Assembly: GCA_002914845.1 (NCBI GenBank)
Contig: JXTC01000071.1
Span: 939,633 to 1,003,632, forward strand
From: Trema orientale
Taxonomy: Eukaryota; Streptophyta; Magnoliopsida; Rosales; Cannabaceae
Direction: 5' to 3'
Length of the DNA stretch: 64,000 nt
The notes beneath the pieces were generated by a model. The model searched no databases. It was not told the DNA's origin and saw only the letters and a program-made list of their open reading frames with translations. The translations under genes and the position numbers were made by a program. Shown here in pieces: positions 27,781 to 39,798 of this stretch (its first letter is position 1; each line of letters opens with the position of its first letter).

Positions 27781-28110
27781 AAACTTGCTACAACCACCAA
27801 AATTTTCGTTTCGGAATTTGTCAACAGCCGATACCAGAATGCCACTAGGATCCCAATCCATACAGTGGCCAAATTGACCAAACGAAGAAAGAAACATGGT
27901 TTTCTGTGGGCTAAGAGATGACGATATCACATCAAGACAGAAAATTAGTAAATAAACAAAGATGAAACACACTTGTGTTGGATATTTATACGAGAAAAGT
28001 AAACAATCTCAGAGAGAAGTTTTTTTTTTCTCTCATCAACAAGTGAAAAGAAAGGGTGGTTTGTAATATTTCTATGGCATGGTTCTAAACAGGGAAATAA
28101 TGGGAGGAAA
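27781..28110 (-). pseudogene. Relic of a defensin-like peptide gene (3' flank and stop region only)
   Basis: Matches, with gaps, the 3' flank and last codons of the intact peptide gene at 60689-60931: CTACAACCACCAA.ATTTTC, GATATCACATCAAGA, GGATATTTAT..GA.AA and TTTCTATGG..TGGTTCT occur in the same order. The coding sequence that should follow is missing. A gypsy-type LTR lies 120 bp further on. Confidence 0.4.
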
Positions 28111-29013
28111 AGGATATAAAATTTAGAACATTTCTCTTTTGCTTTAACCACATGATCAGGCCAAAAACATGCAGATCTCAATTTATTGAAAGCAAAACAA
28201 GTAGGGCATCAATGTTCTCTTCATGGGTTGTAATACCCCGTATAAAAAAAAAGAAAAATAAAATAAAAAAAATAAATAAATGAAAGGTGAAAAGACATAT
28301 AAGACTAAAGGTTTAGTTAAATAATTAAGGACATTTTGGTCACTTAAATAAAATTAGGAAACCCTATACGTATAAACTTTTAGAGTCTGACTGAGAGTTA
28401 AAAAAAAAATATTATCCTCTGAAGAGGGAGAGGAAACGGCTGAGGACCTGGGAGGAGAGGAAGGGGCACAAGAAGATTGATTTGTCAATTGTCTAAGGTA
28501 ATGAACTCTTTCCCATCGAATTTCAATCTATTATTCAGGATTTTTGAGATAAATTCTTTGTCAAGGATTTTAGGATTTTATAAAATCTAATTGTTTCAGT
28601 CATGATTTTGGGAATGATTTATATTTTAAGTGATTCATTACGCTGTAAGGTTTAAAACGAGACCAAAATTACATGATTTGGATATGTGGATTAAAAGTTA
28701 CGAATTTTTAAGTTTAGGGTTAAGGTCTAAAAATGCAGCAGAAGTTACGACTAGATTTTCAGGGAACTTTACGAGTCTGATTATAGTGTATTTGGTATGG
28801 TTGGAAAACTTATTGAATTATCTTTCCAATGGTATAATTTGTCAAAAACGGACTTATAACCAGAGAGTTATAACCATTTGAAATTAGTGCTTCGAATCTG
28901 GAAAAATCTGAAATTTTCGGTACTTTTAGCAAAACGTGGCTGCGGCTTGTCCGACTGTACGGAGCTTACCTATAGACCCTATAGCTACATGCTTAGTACT
29001 TTTAGGATCCNNN

Positions 29014-30504
29014 CATCCAAAAGCTAAATGTTTTATTGTTCTATTATTTCTAATAGAATCATGCTTACAAGGTATTTTCTTTAAAATATGATTTCGAGTA
29101 AAAATATATTTTAGTAATTGTCTACGCTCAAAATATACTAGCGGCTATCGCAGTATAGATTAAGGTGTCGATCCCACAGAGAAGTAAATCAACAATAAAA
29201 GGCAACGAAAAATAGAAAGAAAAATTGAAAATAAAAATAAACTGAGCAAGAAATTGAAATAATAGCAAAATAATAAATGAAAATACCAATATGAGAAAAC
29301 AAGGCTTCAAGATTCACTTAATTGCTCGTCTAACTATTACCTACTTTGATTCCTATTTATCACTCAATTATATGTTTCACATCCCAAACACATTACCGGA
29401 AAATATGACAATTAAGAACAAATATTAATCTAAATTATTTAATATGAGAAATTCTTCCAATTAATACCAAAATAATCTATCTTATTAGTTATCTAAGATC
29501 GACAATATATCACAGGGACAATACTGCAGTAAAAGATCAACTAATAAAACAAATATAATTATAATATAGTTTAAATCACCACATAAAGAAAGCATGACTG
29601 AATTTATATGAGAAACTAGAAAATAATATATTGAAAATAAAAATATTGAAGAATTTAACAAACCAAATATATAAGCGTTGAAGCACTCCCAGGAATCAAA
29701 GCTGGAAAAAAGAAAAACTACACAACTAAGATCATCTCTCTAGCCCCTCTAAAAACTAGCCTGACATTGAACTCATCTCACACTCTCTCTCTAGAAAAAG
29801 TAGAGTTTTCTCTCTCAAAATTAGTGTGTTTTTTTCTCTCTCACGTTCAGGGTATTTATAGCTGAGGTTGGAGTGTTGTGCAAGTTCTCACGTCTCTAAT
29901 GGTGGCTTCTGATTGGTCATGTGATGTGTCAATTTTCCACAATTTCTTCTTTCATTTTCTCTCTCTTCCTCCCGTTTACTCACGTTTTCTGGGCTTTGGG
30001 CTGTGATCCCATGCGGCCGAAACCCGTGCGCGCGGCACGAAACTCGCGGTTGATTGGGTGGAGCGAAGGTCAAAGTCAGCGGCTTGAAGTGGCGCGTCTT
30101 GACTGGACGAAAATCCGGTTGCACGAGAGAGGCGGAGCATTGGATCCGGCACGGTTAGTGGAGTCTGCAGCGCTGACGTCGGTGGGCCCCAGCTGTCGGC
30201 TTCCACTCGCCTGAGGTCGCGCGTGTGCTGCACGCGCCCATCTGGTGCTCCTGAAGCTCGATCCGACGACCAGAAACGCGCCTTCTCCCCATTCTCTCAC
30301 TCGCGCGTTTTGGCTGCTTTTTCCGATTTTCTTTTCTTTTTTTGTCTCTTTAATCAAAACAAATTAAACTAATTAAAAACAATACTAAATCAATATTCAA
30401 AATTAAATTAAACATATAAAACTATAATCAGAATTTAATTAAATAAAACTAAATTATCTAAACTAAATTAAATAAATTAAATTAAATACCTAAAATCTAA
30501 TAAA
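29014..30504 (-). mobile_element. Second LTR-like sequence, nested, minus strand
   Basis: On the minus strand it has a CTATAAATACCC TATA-like motif (near 29865) followed by a leader-like stretch with GAGAGAG repeats, and towards 29150 the motif TGTGGGATCGACACC, which I associate with ends of plant gypsy (Tat/Athila-like) elements. A GC-rich block (29990-30310) contrasts with the AT-rich ends. No coding domain. It is cut by the assembly gap, so its true ends are unknown. Family is tentative. Confidence 0.35.
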
Positions 30505-30816
30505 NNNNNNNNNNNNNNNNNNNNNNNNNNNNNNNNNNNNNNNNNNNNNNNNNNNNNNNNNNNNNNNNNNNNNNNNNNNNNNNNNNNNNNNNNNNNNNNN
30601 NNNNNNNNNNNNNNNNNNNNNNNNNNNNNNNNNNNNNNNNNNNNNNNNNNNNNNNNNNNNNNNNNNNNNNNNNNNNNNNNNNNNNNNNNNNNNNNNNNNN
30701 NNNNNNNNNNNNNNNNNNNNNNNNNNNNNNNNNNNNNNNNNNNNNNNNNNNNNNNNNNNNNNNNNNNNNNNNNNNNNNNNNNNNNNNNNNNNNNNNNNNN
30801 NNNNNNNNNNNNNNNN
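30505..30816. other. Assembly gap (312 N)
   Basis: Undetermined bases. A second gap of three N lies at 29011-29013. Both fall inside the gypsy-type LTR unit and probably mark collapsed repeats. Confidence 0.99.
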
Positions 30817-31206
30817 GGGCTTCTAGCTCACTCTTTTATTTTTTCTTCCCAGGTATTAAAGACCGTCAGTTAAGAGGTTCACTAAGGGAGAACTTATCTA
30901 GGTAATTGGGATACATTCGAGTTCATGAATGAAAGATGGAAAGTCATTCATTTTTATTGAGAAAGTATAAAGACTGAAAAAGTCAATTAGCACAAATTTG
31001 TTATATTATAGTATGTATTTTGTATAGTTAAGTCTTAATATTTGAAAACTTAATAGAATTATTAAGTTGTACATGATTTAGTGGTATTTATTGGAGTTTA
31101 ATTATTCTTTATTTTTGTGAATTGTAGATAGATGCCTTGCATATTTATAAGGCTTTGCCTTATAGGTATGCGGCGCACGTCCTCGGATGTGGGGCGTGAC
31201 ATGGGT

Positions 31207-31686
31207 AGTACTTGAAATCTAATATTTCCACGTGGATCTACGGAATTTTGAGAGAAGGAAGTGAAGGAGCTTCAACCTGGCTCTGGTTTCTTCATCATCA
31301 CTACCTGGACTTTTGAATATCCCTGTACCTCTTAGGTACTTAAATAAGTGGTTAATTCCATCTTTAACTTTCCAAAGGAGAGAAACCTCGGATACTTGCC
31401 AAGCAACAGTGAGGACAATTTGTCAATATCGTCAAAGCCACTACTACTAGTATGATCAGTACTGTCACCCTATCAGCTCTACAAGTTTCTCCAAGTTCGT
31501 TTGAAGCTTTTGGTTGCTGAAGACAGCCGTCTCCTTTTAGCAACTCTAACTGTAAATACAAAACAGCTCTAAACATCATTATTGTCTACTAATGTTATTT
31601 GTTCTGAAATTCATAATCAAATGACTCAAGTCTCTGAAATATCGAATGAAAATGAATACAATCAATATAGCTGTTTCATCAATATG
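31207..31686. other. Intergenic DNA between the LTR unit and the CACTA element
   Basis: No gene is recognised. The 71-codon minus-strand frame at 31364-31579 has no family resemblance. Confidence 0.3.
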
Positions 31687-33991
31687 CACTACTAGAAAGA
31701 TCAAAATAGAAGGCGGTACCAAATTTAAAAAAGACGCCGTTTTTTTAAGCAACGAGCGTTATTTATTATTTAACACTGTTTTTCTAAGAACCGGCGCTAA
31801 AGTTGATATTTAATGCCGTTTCTCAGAAAACTGGCGTTAAAAGTTGACATTTAACGCCGGTTTTTGGAACCAGTATTAAAAATTGACATTTAACCCTATT
31901 TCTTAGGAAACCAGTATCTATTTAATATTGTGGTTTTCTTTTTTTTTTTAATTAAATTTTTTTGTTGATTTAAGATAAAATAATATATTATAGTGATTTA
32001 TTTTGTGTTTTATTGTATGTTTTTTATTTTTAATTATTTTTTTAATTAAAATTACGCCATTTTGGCACTTTAAATAACTAATAAATATAATTGATATCAT
32101 AATTATTAATAAAGATGACTTGCGGCTAAGTGGCAACATCTGGTGTGAAGGGGCTTGGAGCTCCCGTATTCGAATCCAAGAGGAACACTTTTCTCCTTTC
32201 TATTGATTGCCTATTTAGTGCCGGTTGTTAACTCCTTTTTATTGATTGCCCATTTAACACCGGTTATTTAACAACCGGCTTTAAAAGTTAACATTTAACA
32301 CTGTTTTCTGGGGAACCAGCTTCTATTTAATATTATGGATTTTAAGTTGTTTTGTTGATTTAATGATAAAATAATAGATTATGGTGATATATTTTGTATT
32401 TTATTGTGTGTTTTTTATTTTAATTATTTTTTTTATTAAAAATACGCCATTTTGACACTTTAAATAACTAATAAATATAATTGATATCATAATTATTAAC
32501 AAAGATGACTTGCGGCTAAGTGGCATGCGTTTAAAGTTGACATACAACCGGCGTTAAAAGTTGACATTTAACGTTGTTTCTTAGGAAATCGGCGTCTATT
32601 TAATATTATGGATTTTTTTTTATTGAATTGTTTTATTGATTTAAGGATAAATAATATATTATGGCGATTTATTTTGTATTTTATTTGTACGTTTTTTATT
32701 TTAATTATTTTTTTATTAAAATTACGCCATTTTGGCATTTTAAATAATTAATAAATATAATTAATATCATAATTATTAACAAAGATGACTTGTGGCTAAG
32801 TGGCATGCGCTAAAAGTTGACATTTAATGCTATTTCTTAGGGAACTGATATCTAATTAAGATTATAGATTTTTTTATTGAGTTGTTTTGTTAATTTAAGG
32901 ATTAAATAATATATTGTGGTAATTTATTTTGTATTTCATTGTGAGTTTTTTATTTTTAATTAAAATTACACCATTTTAGCACTTTAAATAACTAATAAAT
33001 ATAATTGATATCATAATTATTAACAAAGATGACTTGCGGCTAAGTGGCAATACCCAGCATGAAAGGGCCTAGAGCTCCCGTGTTTGAAACTACAGTAGTA
33101 AACTATACAAGAAAATCACCTAGCTGGTCCCTGTCCTTGACAGCAAGTACTCTAACTAGAAAGACTAAATAACCACTCGAAAAACATCTTTAAAGAATAA
33201 AATAAAATGAAAAACCAACCAATCATCCCTCCAATAGAGAGAAAAATTATAAAATGAAAAGCAAGCAGGGATCAACCAACATCACGAGATTCACAAAACA
33301 AGTCATAGTGAATGATCATTTTGTTCGTTTCGACAATAAAGGTGGCTTGTTTATCTTAACTTGGAAGTCATAATGAACATGTGAGATTAACTATTAATGC
33401 GATTAATGCATCTATCAACTTTCTCCTTGCAAGGAAATACAAAAAAAGGTTAAAAAAACAAAACAAAACTAAATAGGTAACTTATTTTTGGGATGATTAA
33501 AACCAATTACAGTATGTTTTATATATAGCCAACTGTAGGCCCCAAATATTTATATACAAGCGATGTGGGATAAATACAAAGGCTAAAAAGCCAAAATTCT
33601 AACAATTACCTTTCTTCCTGACCTAATAATTTCTCCCATGAGCCTGCAAAAAAAAATATATAAAAATAAAAGATAATTACCAAATCTTTGTTTTGTCATT
33701 TTTCTCTTGAACTTAGTTCATATATTGCTTTCGTCAAAAAAAAAAAATTCATATATTGCAGTTCATTTTAAAAGAAAATACATGATTTTTTTTATTAACA
33801 TTCCAGTGTTCAAATAAAAGTGAGATTCACACACATAACCACAGGAGAGTTAAAAGACATGTTTCTTGCGAACAATACTTTTTAAATAAATTTCAAATGA
33901 GAAATGCCTGTATGGCCGTATCTTGACAAATTTCTGGTGGATTGCAAGGAAATCTTTATGCTTTTTCCACCTATGATATTTTTTCTAGTAG
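31687..33991. mobile_element. CACTA (En/Spm) DNA transposon, non-autonomous
   Basis: The left end CACTACTAGAAAGATC is the CACTA terminus, followed by subterminal repeats of the type ACGCCG.TTT and AACCGGCGTTAAA in both orientations (31715-31920, 32225-32300, 32525-32600), the normal CACTA layout. A candidate right end TTTTTTCTAGTAG at 33978-33991 matches the inverted terminus except for the last two bases, so the right boundary is uncertain. No transposase remains. It encloses the tandem repeat described separately. Confidence 0.6.
31890..33095. repeat. Four-copy tandem repeat inside the CACTA element
   Basis: A core of about 210 bp is repeated four times; the marker GATGACTTG(C/T)GGCTAAGTGG starts at 32114, 32504, 32784 and 33028. 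Spacing varies (390, 280, 244 bp) because the CACTA-type inverted motifs between cores differ in number. After the marker, copies 1 and 4 continue into a block ending TATTCGAATCC (copy 1), giving spacing like tRNA A and B boxes. Confidence 0.7.
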
Positions 33992-34090
33992 ATAATACAA
34001 ATACATTGTGATCAATTGGGTTGCAAAAGTTCAGTATTGAAATTGATGACGCTCTTGAATATTGTCTGACTTCATACCGTACTCATCTAT
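33100..34090. other. Right part of the CACTA element and flank, no gene seen
   Basis: AT-rich DNA with A runs and no recognised coding sequence or tandem structure. Confidence 0.3.
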
Positions 34091-34091
34091 G

Positions 34092-34385
34092 CTAGAAACA
34101 ACAGCTTCTTTTTATTGTCATTTTTGAAAGAATGTGCCCTAAAAGCATATTGTATACGTGCTGCAACCTAAGCTGCATTCTAGACTGCGGCCAACATATG
34201 TTTAATTGAAAGCTGATCCACATTGGCATTGATGTCTTGCTTCGATATTCTGCTTCAACCTCAGCGGAACCTTTAAAAAGCTTACTTTCTTCTAATGTAA
34301 GGGAGGATAGACGACTAGTTAATGTCACTTCTGAAAGATAACTAGCCAGTCCCTTATGCCCACTGGTGGCGTCTAATACCCTACA
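34092..34385 (-). other. Exon-like fragment of an unrecognised gene
   Basis: On the minus strand an open frame reads VLDATSGHKGLASYLSEV and then TSRLSSLTLEESKLFKG through AEVEAEYRSK, immediately after TTTGTAG, which could be a splice acceptor. The composition is protein-like, with an acidic, helical stretch, unlike the surrounding DNA. I do not recognise the family. It directly abuts the first DUF247 copy, so it may be a captured gene fragment. Confidence 0.3.
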
Positions 34386-35120
34386 AAGAGTACAACATTA
34401 TTGCACAATAATTATGATGAGTTTGGGAAAAGCAGTAAAGATAATTCTAAAATTCGAGGAAAACCTACAGGAATACTGGGTAAGATTAATTGTGCAATGA
34501 GTTATATAGAAATTAAGGCTAAAAAACTCCTAGGTTTAGATTATTTTTTTTATGCTTATTTCGTAATATCCGTGAGCTCTATAGGGATAGAATTTAAGGT
34601 TGCTACTAACTCTAGCGTGAAAGCGGTCTAATTTAGTAGCCGACGCTTTGGTGTAACGGGAGTACTCAAACTTCTTGCACTAACTATAAATGACTCGACT
34701 ATATGGAAGTTGTGGAATATAGTAGGCTATGAGTTATCTCCAAATAATTACCAAAATGAGTGTGGAGTAACGTCGTATCTCAACTTCTTGATTACATTGT
34801 TTGATACGAAAGAAAACACTAGAAAACTAAGAGCTGCTAATGTTCTTCAGAATTATTTAAATAGTGACGCAGAAGTTGCTAATGTATTCAACATTATTAG
34901 CTTCAATCTGATGGAAGATCAGAATCTTTATCTTAAAATTTAAGATGAATTATTAAGGCACTGTAACAAACGACATAAATCCTGGATTGCCCAATTTGGT
35001 GGGGAACATTTCCTTAGTCAGTTTTGGGTCTTAGTGGTACTTTCCTCATCGGTTTTATGACGGTCGATCAGACTTTTTCAGAACTAAAGGATGCTCACAT
35101 TACAATAAAATTTAGAAGTT
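34376..35120 (+). pseudogene. DUF247 (UPF0481) fragment, copy A
   Basis: Encodes the C-terminal half of a DUF247 protein: GIEFKVATNSSVKAV, then LKLLALTINDS, WNIVGYELSPN, TSYLNFLITLFDTK, LQNYLNSDAEVANVFN and LLRHCNKRHKSW, the pattern of this plant membrane-anchored family. It has two in-frame stops (after KAV and after LYLKI) and lacks an N-terminus. DUF247 genes have no general function; in grasses two are self-incompatibility determinants. Confidence 0.75.
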
Positions 35121-35439
35121 ATGAATTACTTAATCAAAATAGGTTTGACCGGCCATGGCCCATTAAGGGTTTGGGCTTGACCTTTAATAAATATTTTTAA
35201 AAAAATACCCTAGTCTTTTAATATTTCAAATTTTCGTTTAAAATAAGTAAGAAAAATATCACAAATATTAATTCGTATACTATACATCACTTAAAAAATA
35301 TTATTTTTCAAAAAAATATTTAGAAAAATACTAATTGTTATTATTTATTATTTAATTTCTTTTAAAATAGGATACGTCTTATCAAATAAAATACATTTAA
35401 GGGCTTCTGCTGCTAACAAAATTATTAAAGAAAGATATC

Positions 35440-36500
35440 ATGTGTAAATTTATATATATATATTTTTCTAAATTAGGGCTCGTCCTATTCAAACTTTTGT
35501 CCTTTAATGTCATGGCACGGCCTATTGATATTACGAAGACACTAAAAAGAATACAAAACAATATTGATGAATTGAGAAAGGGTTTTGATGAAGACGTCGT
35601 TAAGACTTATGACGATATGACCCTTGCTAGGATATTGTTTTTCAATGGTTGTGCAATATTGTAATTTATAGTGAGATTTGTCAGTTGTCATTTGAAAAAG
35701 TTGGAAATTATTGTTGGTTAAGCAGAATTGATCAATCAAGAGCTGTTTTTGCTTCGGAATCAATTAGGTGCTTGTGCTACTAATATAATCATGCGAGAAA
35801 GTAGATTTCGTTCCATCACATATAAATTATTTTGTTGATCAAAATACTTTAACGCCTTTCAAGGAATATATAAAGTTTGGAAAGGCCACGTCTTATCTAA
35901 CTGAAAATCCAAATCTAGTGCATCTCCTTGGCATCTTCTGTACAATATTATTGAACAATAATTATGATGAGTTTGAGAAAGGCAGCAAATATGATTCTAA
36001 AATTCAAGGGAAACCTAGGGGAATACTAGGTAAGATTCATTGTGCAATGAGTTAATTAGAAATTAAGGCTAAAGATTTGGATGATTCTATATGCTCATTT
36101 CGTAACATCCGTGAGCTCTGGGGGGATAAAATTTAAGGTTACTTCTAGCTCAAGCGTGAAAGTGGTCTCATTTAGTAGCCGACGCTTTGGTGTAACTGGA
36201 GTACTCAAATTTCCTGCACTAACTATGAATGATTCAGCTAGGCTATGAGTTATCTCCAAATAATTACCAAAACGAGTGTGGAGTAACATCATATCTCAAC
36301 TTCTTGAATACATTGTTTGATACGAAAGAAGACGCTAGATAACTATGAGCTGCTAACGTCCTTCAGAATTATTTAAATGGTGACGCAGAAGTTACTAATC
36401 TATTCAACATTATAAGCTTCAATCTGATGGAAGATCTCAATCCTTATCTTAAAATTCAGGATGAATTACTAAGGCACTGTAACAAATGACAAAAATCCTG
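35440..36500 (+). pseudogene. DUF247 (UPF0481) fragment, copy B, longest copy
   Basis: The only copy that retains N-terminal family motifs: MARPIDITKTLKRIQNNIDE, DEDVVKTYDDMTLARILFFN (the 'FVKMMLLDGCF' region of the family) and ELFLLRNQL (the usual LLLENQLP). C-terminal motifs follow as in copy A. Several stops and frameshifts and internal deletions make it non-functional. Confidence 0.75.
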
Positions 36501-36679
36501 GATGACACTAATTAAAATTTGTGATCTTTTTGTTACTTATTTTATATGAAAATTTGAAATATAAAAAGAAAATAGTATTTTTATAAAAATATTTATTAAA
36601 GGTCAAGCCTAAGCCCTTAATTGGGCATAGCCAGTCAAACCTATTTTGACTAGGTAAATCATAACTTCTAAATTTTATT

Positions 36680-37500
36680 GTATTAGGCTAGTAATTCTTT
36701 CCGAATTTCATGATAAAGGTTCCATCATATTGAAACAGATAACATTGAATAAATTAGCAACTTCTACATTACTATTCAGATAATTTTGAAGGATGTTAGC
36801 AGCCTTTAGTTCCTTAAAAGTTCGATCGATCATCATAAAACCGATGAAGAAAGCACCACTAAGACCCAAAACTGACTAAGGATTATTGAAATATTTTCTA
36901 CCGAATTAGGTAATCCACGATTTGTGTTGTTTTTTACAGTGTCTTAGTAATTCATCCTGAATTTTAAGATAAGGATTGTGATCTTCCATCAGATTGAAGT
37001 TCATAATGTTAAATAGAATAGTAACTTCTGCGTCACTATTTAGATAATTCTGAAAGACGTTAGCAGCTCTTAGTTCTCTAGCATCTTTTTTCGTATTAAA
37101 CAATGTATTCAAGAAGTTGAGATACGGCGTTACTCGACACTCGTTTTTGTAATTATTTGGAGATATATCATAACCCACAATATTCCATAACTTCCTTACA
37201 GCTGAGTTATTTATAGTTAGTGCAGGAAGTTTGAGACTCCCGTTACACCAAAGTGTTGGCTACTAAATGAGACCGCTTTTACGCTAAAACTAGCAGCAAT
37301 CTTAAATTCTATCTCTCCAGAACTCACGGATATTACGAAATTAGCATATAGAATCATCTAAACCTAGGTGTTTCTTATAGTCTTAATTTCTATATAACTC
37401 ATTGCATAATGAATCTTACCTAGTATTCCACTAGGTTTTCCTTGAATGTATTAGAGTGCAATAAAGTTGTATGTTTTGTAAGGTATTAGAGTGTTTAAAC
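36680..37500 (-). pseudogene. DUF247 (UPF0481) fragment, copy C, inverted
   Basis: Minus-strand copy with GYDISPNNYKNECRVTPYLN, FQNYLNSDAEV and LLRHCKKQHKSW. Downstream the AAN.LQNYLN segment occurs a second time after the membrane-anchor region. Stops interrupt it. It faces copy B tail to tail across an AT-rich spacer. Confidence 0.7.
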
Positions 37501-37859
37501 AAATGAAATTATTTACATATAATGTTTTTCTTGTATAAATTTGTTAGTAGTAGAAGTCCTTAAATGTATTTTATTTACTAAGGCTAACCCTATTTTGAAA
37601 AAAACTAAATAATAAATAATAAAAGTTAGTATTTTTCTAAATATTTATTTGAAAAATAATATTTTTTAAGTGATATATAGTATACTATTCAAATTTGTGA
37701 TATTTTTGTTATTAATTTTAAATGAAAATTTGAAATATAAAAAGAAAATGGTATGTTTATAAAAATATTTATTAAAGGTCAAGCCCAAACCCTTAATGGG
37801 CCATGGCCGGTCAAACCTATTTTGATTAAGTAATTCATAACTTCTAAATTTTATTGTAA

Positions 37860-38720
37860 TGTGCTAGTAATTCTTTCCGAAGCTCATGATAAGGGTTCCA
37901 TCATATTGGAACGAATAACATTGAATAGATTAGCAACTTTTACATTATTATTCAGATAATTTTGAAGGATGTTAGCAGCCTTTAGTTCCGGAAAAGTCTG
38001 ATCGACCGTCATAAAACCGATGAGAAAAGCACCTCTAAGACCAAAAACTGACTAAGGATTACTGAAATGTTCTCTACCAAATTAGGTAATATAGGATTTA
38101 TGTCGTTTGTTATAGTGCCTTAATAGATCATCCTGAATTTTAAGATAAGGATTGTGATATTTCATTAGATTGAAGCAAATAATGTTGAATAGATTAGCAA
38201 CTTCTACGTCACTATTTAAATAATTCTGAAGAAAATTAGCAGCTCTTAGTTCTCTAGTGTCTTCTTTCGTATCAAATAATGTATTCAAGAAGTTGAGGTA
38301 CGACGTTACTCCACACTCATTTTGGTAATTATTTGGAGAAAACTCATAGCCCACTATATTCCACAACTTTCTTATAGCTGAGTCATTTATAGTTAGTGCA
38401 AGAAGTTTGAGTACTTCCGTTACACCAAAGCGTCGGCTACTAAATGAGACCGCTTTCACGCTAGAGCTAGTAGCAACCTTAAATTCTATTCCTCCAGATC
38501 TCATGGATATTACGAAATGAGCATACAGAATCATCCAAACCTAAGAGTTTCTTAGCCTTAATTTCTAACTCATTGCACAATGAATCTTACCTAGTATTCC
38601 AGTAGGTTTTCCTTGAATTTTAGAATTATCTTTTCTGCCTTTCTCGAACTCATCATAATTATTGTGCAATAATGTTGTACTCTTTGTTGGGTATTAGAGT
38701 GTTCAAACAAATAAAGTTAT
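37860..38720 (-). pseudogene. DUF247 (UPF0481) fragment, copy D, inverted
   Basis: Longest open stretch of the set (150 codons, 38082-38534): GIEFKVATSSSVKAVSFSS, VLKLLALTINDSAIRKLWNI, TSYLNFLNTLFDTKEDTREL and LLRHYNKRHKSY. It lacks an N-terminal half and then breaks, with the same secondary AAN.LQNYLN segment as copy C. Confidence 0.72.
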
Positions 38721-39419
38721 TTACACATAACATCTCTCTTGTATAAAGTTTTTATTAGCAGAAGCCCTTACGTGTATTTTATTTAGTAGGGTCAACCCAA
38801 TTTTGAAAAAAATAAATAATAAAAGTTAATATTTTTCTAAATATTTATTTGAAGAATAATATTTTTTTAAGTGATGTATAGTATACTAATTAAAATTTGT
38901 GATATTTTTGTTACTTATTTTAAATGAAAATTTGAATTATAAAAAGAAAATAATATTTTTATAAAAATATTTGTTAAAGGTCAAGCCTAAACCCCTAATT
39001 GGTCATAGCCAGTCAAACCTATTTTGATTAGGTAAATCATAACTTCTAAATTTTAATGTAATATGCTAATAATTCTTTCCGAATCACATGATAAAATTAT
39101 TTACATATGATATCTTTCTTGTATAATTTTGTGAGTAGCTTAAATGTATTTTATTTAATAAGGCCAGCCCTATTTTGAAAAAAAATAAATAAAAAATAAT
39201 AAAAGTTAGCATTTTTATAAATATTTATTTAAAAATAATATTTTTTAAGTGATGTATAGTATACTAATTCATATTTGTGATATTTTTGTTACTTATTTTA
39301 AATTTTCATTTAAAATATAAAAAAAATGGTATTTTTATAAAAATATTTTTCAAAGGTCAAGCCTAAGCTCTTAATAGGCCATGGTTTTGATTAGGTAATT
39401 TATTACTTCTAAATTTTAT

Positions 39420-39798
39420 TGGAATATACTAGTAATTCTTTTTGAAACTCATGATAAGGGTTCCATCATATTGGAACAGATAATATTGAATAGATTAGCA
39501 ACTTCTGCATTACTATCCAAATAATTTTGAAGGATATTAGTAACCTTTAGTTCCTTAAAAGTCCGATTGACCGTCATAAAACCGACGAGGAAAGCACCAC
39601 TAAGATCTGAAACTGACTAAGGATTACTGAAATGTTCCCCACCGAATTGGGTAATCCAGGATTTGTGTCGTTTGTTATAGTGCCTTAGTAATTCATCCTG
39701 AATTTTAAGATAAGGATTGCGATCTTCCATCAGATTGAAGCTCATAATGTTGAATAGATTAGTAACTTCTGCGTCACTAGTTAGATAATTCTCAAGGA
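39420..39798 (-). pseudogene. DUF247 (UPF0481) fragment, copy E, inverted and truncated
   Basis: Minus-strand fragment with the C-terminal family motifs (..LLRHYNKRHKSW..) and the repeated AAN.LQNYLN segment. It ends abruptly near 39798, where the sequence changes within AAGGACGTT into a defensin-like peptide pseudogene. Confidence 0.65.

Larger units (their letters stand above)
28229..31201 (+). mobile_element. Ty3/gypsy-type LTR unit (solo LTR or gap-shortened element)
   Basis: Begins TGTAATACCCCG and ends GGGGCGTGACA, the near-inverted ends typical of gypsy chromovirus LTRs, with a perfect 5-bp target duplication TGGGT at 28224-28228 and 31202-31206. The part 28229-29010 and the part 30817-31201 look like one LTR. 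Between them lie a 3-base gap, a different LTR-like sequence (29014-30504) and a 312-base gap. No gag or pol is visible. It looks like a broken fossil, most simply a solo LTR with a later insertion, but the gaps prevent certainty. Confidence 0.6.

Noticed and set aside
29921-30357. Several 80-97 codon frames on both strands in a GC-rich block
   Set aside because: They lie inside an LTR-like sequence and are explained by low stop density in GC-rich DNA.
32114-32190. A functional tRNA gene
   Set aside because: Boxes resemble A and B boxes but no cloverleaf stems pair and the unit is part of a repeat array.
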